A DNA stretch of 44,122 bases from an uncultured Lachnospiraceae bacterium. GTDB lineage: Bacteria; Bacillota; Clostridia; Lachnospirales; Lachnospiraceae. The DNA lies in contig CANOVJ010000029.1 of NCBI GenBank assembly GCA_947570615.1, positions 1-44,122 on the forward strand, given 5' to 3'. The notes beneath the pieces are model-generated. The model was given only the letters and a program-made list of their open reading frames with translations, made no database searches and was not told the origin of the DNA. Shown piece after piece: positions 40,007 to 44,122 of the stretch; position 1 is the stretch's first letter; each line of letters begins with the position of its first letter. A program made the position numbers and the translations under genes.

Positions 40007-41917
40007 CTATAACTCCTGCGCCTGCTCCAGCCAGATCCGCACACAGGCGTCCGACGGCATCCGCAGATCCCCCCTGGGGGAGAGGGCCACGCTTCCCACC
40101 TTGGGCCCGTCGGGCAGGCAGGAACGCTTGAACTGCTGGGAAAAGAATCTCCTGTAAAAGATTTTCAGCCACTTAAGGATCACATCCTCCCCATACTGCC
40201 CCGCAAAGGACTGCCGGGCGATCCGGTAGATCTTTGCAGGCTCATAGCCCCACCGGAGCATGTAATACAGGAAGAAGTCGTGCAGCTCATAGGGCCCCAC
40301 CAGCTCCTCCGTACGCTGGGAAATCCTTCCGTCCACAGGGGGCAGAAGCTCCGGGCTCACCGGCGTATCCAGCACATCCAGCAGCACCTCCGAAAGCGCC
40401 TGATCCTTACAGGTGTCCGCGCAGAACTGCACCAGATGGCGCACCAGCGTCTTGGGCACCCCGGCGTTCACCCCGTACATGGACATGTGGTCGCCGTTGT
40501 AGGTGGCCCACCCCAGCGCCAGCTCCGACATATCCCCGGTTCCGATCACCATGCCGTTTGTCTGATTGGCAAGATCCATCAGGACCTGGGTGCGCTCCCT
40601 GGCCTGTCCGTTTTCATAGGTCACGTCGTGTCTGTCCACACTCTGTCCGATATCCCGGAAATGAACCTCCACCGCCCTTCGGATGTCCACCTCCTTAAGA
40701 GACGCCCCCAGCGCACGGGCCAGCTTGCAGGCATTGTCGTAGGTCCTGTCCGTGGTGCCAAAGCAGGGCATGGTAACCGCCAGGATATTCTTTCTGGGAA
40801 GCTTGAGAAGATCAAAGGTTCTGGCCGTCACCAGAAGGGCCAGCGTGGAATCCAGGCCTCCGGATACCCCTGCCACCGCCTTTTCACAGCCCGTATGCTC
40901 ACACCGCTTTTTCAGCCCCATGGACTGGATGGAAAGAATCTCGTCACACCGTCTGGCCCTCTCCTTCTCATCCTCCGGCACAAAGGGCATGGCGGGAAAG
41001 CTTCTGGTCAGCCTGGTATCCTCCTTTTTCAGGGAAAAAGGGATCACCCGGTATCCGGCCTTCTCCCCGCAGGAAAAGGTATTCATCCTCCTGCGCTCCA
41101 TGCGCAGTCTGGAAATATCAATATCCCCGTACACGATCTGGCTCCTGAATGTTTTACTCTGGGCAAGGATCGTGCCGTTCTCCGCTATGATGTCGTGGCC
41201 CCCGAAGACCAGGTCCTGGGTGGACTCCCCCTCCCCGCCGCTGCAATAGACATAGCCCGCGATCAGCCGCGCGCTGGAGGATTTCACCAGCATTTCCCGG
41301 TAAGCGTCCTTGCCGACGGTTTCATTGGAGGCGGAGAGATTTACAAGCAGCGTGGCCCCGGCCATGGCGTGGGAGATCCCCGGCTGGTCGGGAGCCCAGA
41401 TATCCTCGCAGATCTCGCATCCCACCATAAGCCCTTCCATCCCCTGCCCTTCCAGCAGGATGTCCGTGCCGAACCAGATGTCCTTCCCCTCAAAGGAAAA
41501 GAGCTCCGCCTCCCGGTTTCCCGGACAGAAATGCCTGGTCTCGTAAAACTCCCCGTAGGAAGGAATAAACGCCTTGGGGATCATGCACAGCACCTCCCCC
41601 CTGTGCAGCGCCGCCGCCACATTGTAAAGCTTTCCCCTCCTCTCGACGGGAAGCCCCACAAAAATCAGGGCGTCCGTATTTTCGGTAAACGCCGCGATCC
41701 TGCACAGCTGCTCCCTGCAGGAGGCAAGAAGCCTCTCCTGCAAAAACAGATCGCCGCAGGTGTAGCCGCTGATGCACAGCTCCGGAAGGACGATCACCTT
41801 CGCCCCCTGCGCTGCCGCCACCTTTATCCCCTCGCAGATCTGCTCTCTGTTAAATATCGTGTCCGCCACCTTCACTCTGGGGGTGACGGCCGCCGCCTTT
41901 AAAAATCCATGCTTCAT
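40007..41917 (-). CDS. nadE: Glutamine-dependent NAD+ synthetase
   Basis: 636 residues with two enzymes in one chain. The N-terminal nitrilase-type glutaminase domain (about 1-285) has its catalytic triad Glu46 in VLPELCISG, Lys115 in MIPKAF and Cys170 in CEICEDIW. The C-terminal synthetase (about 320-600) has the SGGxDS pyrophosphate loop in GVSGGLDSTLALL. Ammonia released from glutamine is channelled to amidate nicotinate adenine dinucleotide to NAD+. The length is usual for the long bacterial form. It starts 10 bp after hslO and is probably cotranscribed with it. Confidence 0.96.
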   Translation of the reverse strand: MKHGFLKAAAVTPRVKVADTIFNREQICEGIKVAAAQGAKVIVLPELCISGYTCGDLFLQERLLASCREQLCRIAAFTENTDALIFVGLPVERRGKLYNVAAALHRGEVLCMIPKAFIPSYGEFYETRHFCPGNREAELFSFEGKDIWFGTDILLEGQGMEGLMVGCEICEDIWAPDQPGISHAMAGATLLVNLSASNETVGKDAYREMLVKSSSARLIAGYVYCSGGEGESTQDLVFGGHDIIAENGTILAQSKTFRSQIVYGDIDISRLRMERRRMNTFSCGEKAGYRVIPFSLKKEDTRLTRSFPAMPFVPEDEKERARRCDEILSIQSMGLKKRCEHTGCEKAVAGVSGGLDSTLALLVTARTFDLLKLPRKNILAVTMPCFGTTDRTYDNACKLARALGASLKEVDIRRAVEVHFRDIGQSVDRHDVTYENGQARERTQVLMDLANQTNGMVIGTGDMSELALGWATYNGDHMSMYGVNAGVPKTLVRHLVQFCADTCKDQALSEVLLDVLDTPVSPELLPPVDGRISQRTEELVGPYELHDFFLYYMLRWGYEPAKIYRIARQSFAGQYGEDVILKWLKIFYRRFFSQQFKRSCLPDGPKVGSVALSPRGDLRMPSDACVRIWLEQAQEL

Positions 41918-41927
41918 AGTCTCTTCC

Positions 41928-42800
41928 TCACCGTTTCAGCAGCCCCTTCAGCTCCTCCACCGTAAACTGATAGGAGGTATTGCAGAAGTGGCAGTTTACC
42001 TCGATCTCCTTCCCCTCGGAGATCATCTCGCCGATTTCCTTTTTTCCGATACTGATGATGGCTTTCTCCACCCGCTTTTTGTCACAGCTGCAGTGAAACT
42101 GCACCGGAAGGGTTTCCAGCGTCTCCGGCTCCATGCCCGCAAGGAGAAGCCCCAGCATTTCCTCCGGGCTTTTTCCCTCATCCAGCACCTGAGTGACCGT
42201 GGAAAAGGCGGCCAGATTCTGCTCCAGCCGGGCGATGGTCCCTTCCTCCACAAAGGGCATGAGCTGTACAATAAAGCCTCCTGCCGCTCTTACCGTGTTA
42301 TCCCTCTCCATCAGAACCCCCAGCCCCACGCTCGAGGGCACCTGCTCCGAGGAGGCGAAGTAATATGTCAGATCATCCGCGATCTCTCCGGTCTGCAAAT
42401 CAGTCTGCCCCACATAGGGCTCCTTTAACCCCATATCTTTTATCACACGCAGCATTCCCCGGCCCACCGCGCCCCCCACGTCCAGCTTGCCCGCCGGGCT
42501 GGGCGGAAGCATCGCCTGGGGCTCGATGGCGTAGCCCTTTACATTTCCCTTTCCGTCCGCAGTCACCGTCATCCCCTTTACGGGACCGTCTCCGCTGACC
42601 TGCAAGGTCAATAAGTCCTTCTCCCCTTTCAGCATGGCTCCCATCATCACGCCGCCGCTCATCAGCCTGCCCAGCGCCGCGCTCACCACCGGACTCGTAT
42701 TGTGAACCTTCCGGGCTGTCTCCACCAGATTCCGGGAGGTGACGGCAAAGGCCCTGATCTGCGCCCCTGCCGCCGTCATTCTTACCATATAATCAGACAT
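41928..42800 (-). CDS. hslO: Redox-regulated chaperone Hsp33
   Basis: 290 residues. The N-terminal part starts SDYMVRMTAAGAQIRAFAV and includes the conserved GDGPVKGMTV stretch. The C-terminal zinc-binding redox switch has four cysteines as CSC (in FHCSCDKK) and CxxC (in NCHFCNTS). Oxidation forms disulfides, releases zinc and turns on holdase activity in the cytosol. The ATG at 42800 follows GAGGAG; a longer frame to 42908 lacks support. It is followed after 10 bp by nadE. Confidence 0.95.
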   Translation of the reverse strand: MSDYMVRMTAAGAQIRAFAVTSRNLVETARKVHNTSPVVSAALGRLMSGGVMMGAMLKGEKDLLTLQVSGDGPVKGMTVTADGKGNVKGYAIEPQAMLPPSPAGKLDVGGAVGRGMLRVIKDMGLKEPYVGQTDLQTGEIADDLTYYFASSEQVPSSVGLGVLMERDNTVRAAGGFIVQLMPFVEEGTIARLEQNLAAFSTVTQVLDEGKSPEEMLGLLLAGMEPETLETLPVQFHCSCDKKRVEKAIISIGKKEIGEMISEGKEIEVNCHFCNTSYQFTVEELKGLLKR

Positions 42801-42941
42801 AGCTCTCCTCATTTCTGTTTTTCGCACCTGCTTGATCCCTGTCTGCACAGCATCCGCACCTGGCTGTGTATTTCCTTTAAAAATAGCAGAACGTCCCGCA
42901 TAAGTCAATCGTTACATCGCCGCCCGGGCTGACTTTGCGAC

Positions 42942-42970
42942 TTGATTTTTCCAGTGTAAGGACGCATAAT
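42942..42970 (+). promoter_or_regulatory. Probable promoter of the methyltransferase gene
   Basis: TTGATT (42942-42947), 17 bp, CATAAT (42965-42970). The start would be near 42977. The 110-nt leader contains TTAATTCC twice (around 42984 and 43003). Confidence 0.5.
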
Positions 42971-43085
42971 ATCTTATGGAACGTTAATTCCATTGGATAT
43001 TAATTCCAGTTGTCCCTTCGGAGGGGACGGGCAACGGCCGGAGCGTTTGTCCCGGCGCTATATTGTGTATTCAGGGAGGATTGCG

Positions 43086-43985
43086 GTGGAGGCGTATACG
43101 GGTTTTGCCAGTGTATATGATATTTTTATGGACAATACGCCCTATGAGGAATGGGCGGAGTTTGTGGCGTCTCTGATCAAGCGCTACGGGATCAGCAGGC
43201 CGGTAAGGGGAAAGGACGGGGCGGGAGAAATCCTGCGAAAAGCCCCGGATACAGACTGTGGGGAGGCTTCGAACAGGAAGACAGAGCCCGTGGACAGTGA
43301 TTTTGGCACAGAGGATGAGCTCCTGGCTTCCGAGCGGGATCTGGTGGTGGACCTGGGATGCGGGACGGGGGTTCTCACAGAGCTTCTTTTCCGGATGGGC
43401 TACGATATGATCGGTGTGGATCACTCACAGGAGATGCTGGAGGCCGCCCTTTCGAGAAAAGCAGAGTCAGGCAGCGAAATCCTCTATCTCTGCCAGGATA
43501 TGCGGGAGCTTGAGCTGTACAGCACGGTGGGGACAGTGATCAGCGTCTGCGACTGTGTGAATTATCTCCTGGAGGATGAGGATGTGGAGCGCACCTTTTC
43601 CCTGGTGAACAATTACCTCTATCCCGGCGGGCTTTTTATCTTTGATTTCAACACGGTTTATAAGTACGGGCAGGTGATCGGGGATACCACCATTGCGGAG
43701 AACCGGGAGGAATGCAGCTTTATCTGGGAAAACTATTATCACGAAGAGGAACGGGTGAATGAGTACGACCTGACTGTTTTTGTGAGAGAGGAAAAGAGCG
43801 GTCTGTTTCGACGGTTTACGGAAACCCATTTCCAGAGGGGCTACACGCCACAGGAGATGACGGGTTTTGTGGAGAAAGCGGGGATGCGGGTGGTGTGTGT
43901 GCTGGATGCCGACACCCATAGGGAGGTCGGCCCGGAAAGCGAGCGCGTCTATGTGGTGGCCCGGGAGTGCCGGAAAAAGCCGTGA
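43086..43985 (+). CDS. Class I SAM-dependent methyltransferase
   Basis: 299 residues from a GTG at 43086, 6 nt after AGGGAGGA; the family opening AYTGFASVYDIFMDNTPYEEW begins right there (shown here only as a landmark). Motif I is VVDLGCGTG (about 90-98), then GVDHSQEML for the acidic ribose contact, and DMRELEL as a later motif. The C-terminal half resembles small-molecule methyltransferases of Firmicutes of unknown substrate. Between the N-terminal helix and motif I there is an extra hydrophilic stretch of about 45 residues, which is odd for the family. It is a single-gene unit ended by a strong terminator. Confidence 0.87.
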   Translation: MEAYTGFASVYDIFMDNTPYEEWAEFVASLIKRYGISRPVRGKDGAGEILRKAPDTDCGEASNRKTEPVDSDFGTEDELLASERDLVVDLGCGTGVLTELLFRMGYDMIGVDHSQEMLEAALSRKAESGSEILYLCQDMRELELYSTVGTVISVCDCVNYLLEDEDVERTFSLVNNYLYPGGLFIFDFNTVYKYGQVIGDTTIAENREECSFIWENYYHEEERVNEYDLTVFVREEKSGLFRRFTETHFQRGYTPQEMTGFVEKAGMRVVCVLDADTHREVGPESERVYVVARECRKKP

Positions 43986-43990
43986 AAAAA

Positions 43991-44027
43991 CAACGGACAG
44001 CACGCTCCGCGAGTCAGCTTGTTGTAA
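43991..44027 (+). repeat. Dispersed intergenic repeat copy
   Basis: Begins CAACGGACAG, core CACGCTCCGCGAG, ends CTTGTTGTAA. It lies directly after the methyltransferase stop and before the terminator, again in a gene gap. Confidence 0.65.
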
Positions 44028-44028
44028 T

Positions 44029-44065
44029 AAATTTCCCCGAAGCCAGGAGCGCTTCGGGGAAATTT
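44029..44065. terminator. Bidirectional terminator
   Basis: A perfect 15-bp stem, AAATTTCCCCGAAGC and its complement, loop 7 nt, with A/T-rich ends on both sides. It sits between the converging methyltransferase gene and the truncated gene at the window edge. Confidence 0.85.
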
Positions 44066-44067
44066 TG

Positions 44068-44122
44068 TCAGTCGATCAGATTATATTCTCTGTACAGCTG
44101 TTTTCTGGCCTCCTCGTCGGAA
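44068..44122 (-). CDS. 3' end of a truncated minus-strand gene
   Basis: The minus-strand frame entering from the window edge ends SDEEARKQLYREYNLID followed by TGA at 44070-44068. The terminator just beyond supports a real gene end. It is too short to recognise. Confidence 0.5.
   Translation of the reverse strand, partial: SDEEARKQLYREYNLID

Noticed and set aside
38656-40044. 462-residue minus-strand frame opposite the MATE gene
   Set aside because: Gly/His/Asp/Gln-rich shadow with no domain; the plus strand encodes a clear MATE transporter with a good ribosome binding site.

Overview
The window looks like chromosomal DNA of a motile, anaerobic, Gram-positive member of the Clostridia, most likely Lachnospiraceae. 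This rests on LL-diaminopimelate aminotransferase (DapL) with DapF, an ANTAR regulator beside type I glutamine synthetase, the csrA-flagellin pair, and binding-protein-dependent sugar importers without a local ATPase. Most genes are fairly GC-rich and lie on the minus strand. No rRNA, tRNA, CRISPR array, insertion sequence or phage module was seen.

Layout. 1-1021: HAD phosphatase. 1073-2795 (-): ECF sigma factor and its probable membrane anti-sigma partner. 2932-5609 (-): dapF, a CPT-like P-loop kinase and dapL. 5700-11159 (-): transglutaminase-like exported protein, RecQ, AAA/PD-(D/E)XK protein. 11446-16289 (-): DedA protein, GT4 glycosyltransferase, two-component system. 16523-18244 (+): AT-rich island with a TetR regulator and a condensation/acyltransferase-like enzyme. 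18300-28364 (-): sugar utilisation locus with a serine hydrolase, ABC importer, a 1274-residue GH13-GH36 double glycosidase and a LacI regulator. 28803-31651: flagellin, csrA and a recombinase-bearing segment bounded by inverted repeats. 31771-36311: VOC protein, GH109-like oxidoreductase, ANTAR regulator, glnA, small membrane protein. 36349-39936: riboswitch-led Na/Pi cotransporter, and a MATE exporter. 40007-44122: nadE, hslO, a methyltransferase and a truncated gene.

The most exciting element is at 30861-31651. A FimB/FimE-sized tyrosine recombinase gene sits between two 33-bp inverted repeats that match at 32 of 33 positions. Just inside the right repeat is a perfect sigma-28 (FliA/SigD) promoter, TAAA-N15-GCCGATAA, pointing out of the segment and away from the flagellar genes into a hairpin plus T7 terminator made by the right repeat itself. 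Inverting the segment would point the same promoter at csrA-fliC. The layout resembles the Salmonella hin/H segment but uses a tyrosine recombinase. The sequenced orientation is predicted OFF. The flagellin leader also carries a CsrA-type GGA hairpin loop 20-odd bases ahead of its GGA-containing ribosome binding site, giving a second, translational control layer.

Other points of note are the GH13-GH36 fusion (a possible one-polypeptide raffinose-family degrader), a yybP-ykoY-like (Mn2+) riboswitch with its own promoter and terminator ahead of a Na/Pi cotransporter gene, a terminator in the glnA leader next to an ANTAR antiterminator gene, and a dispersed intergenic repeat family of about 40 bp.
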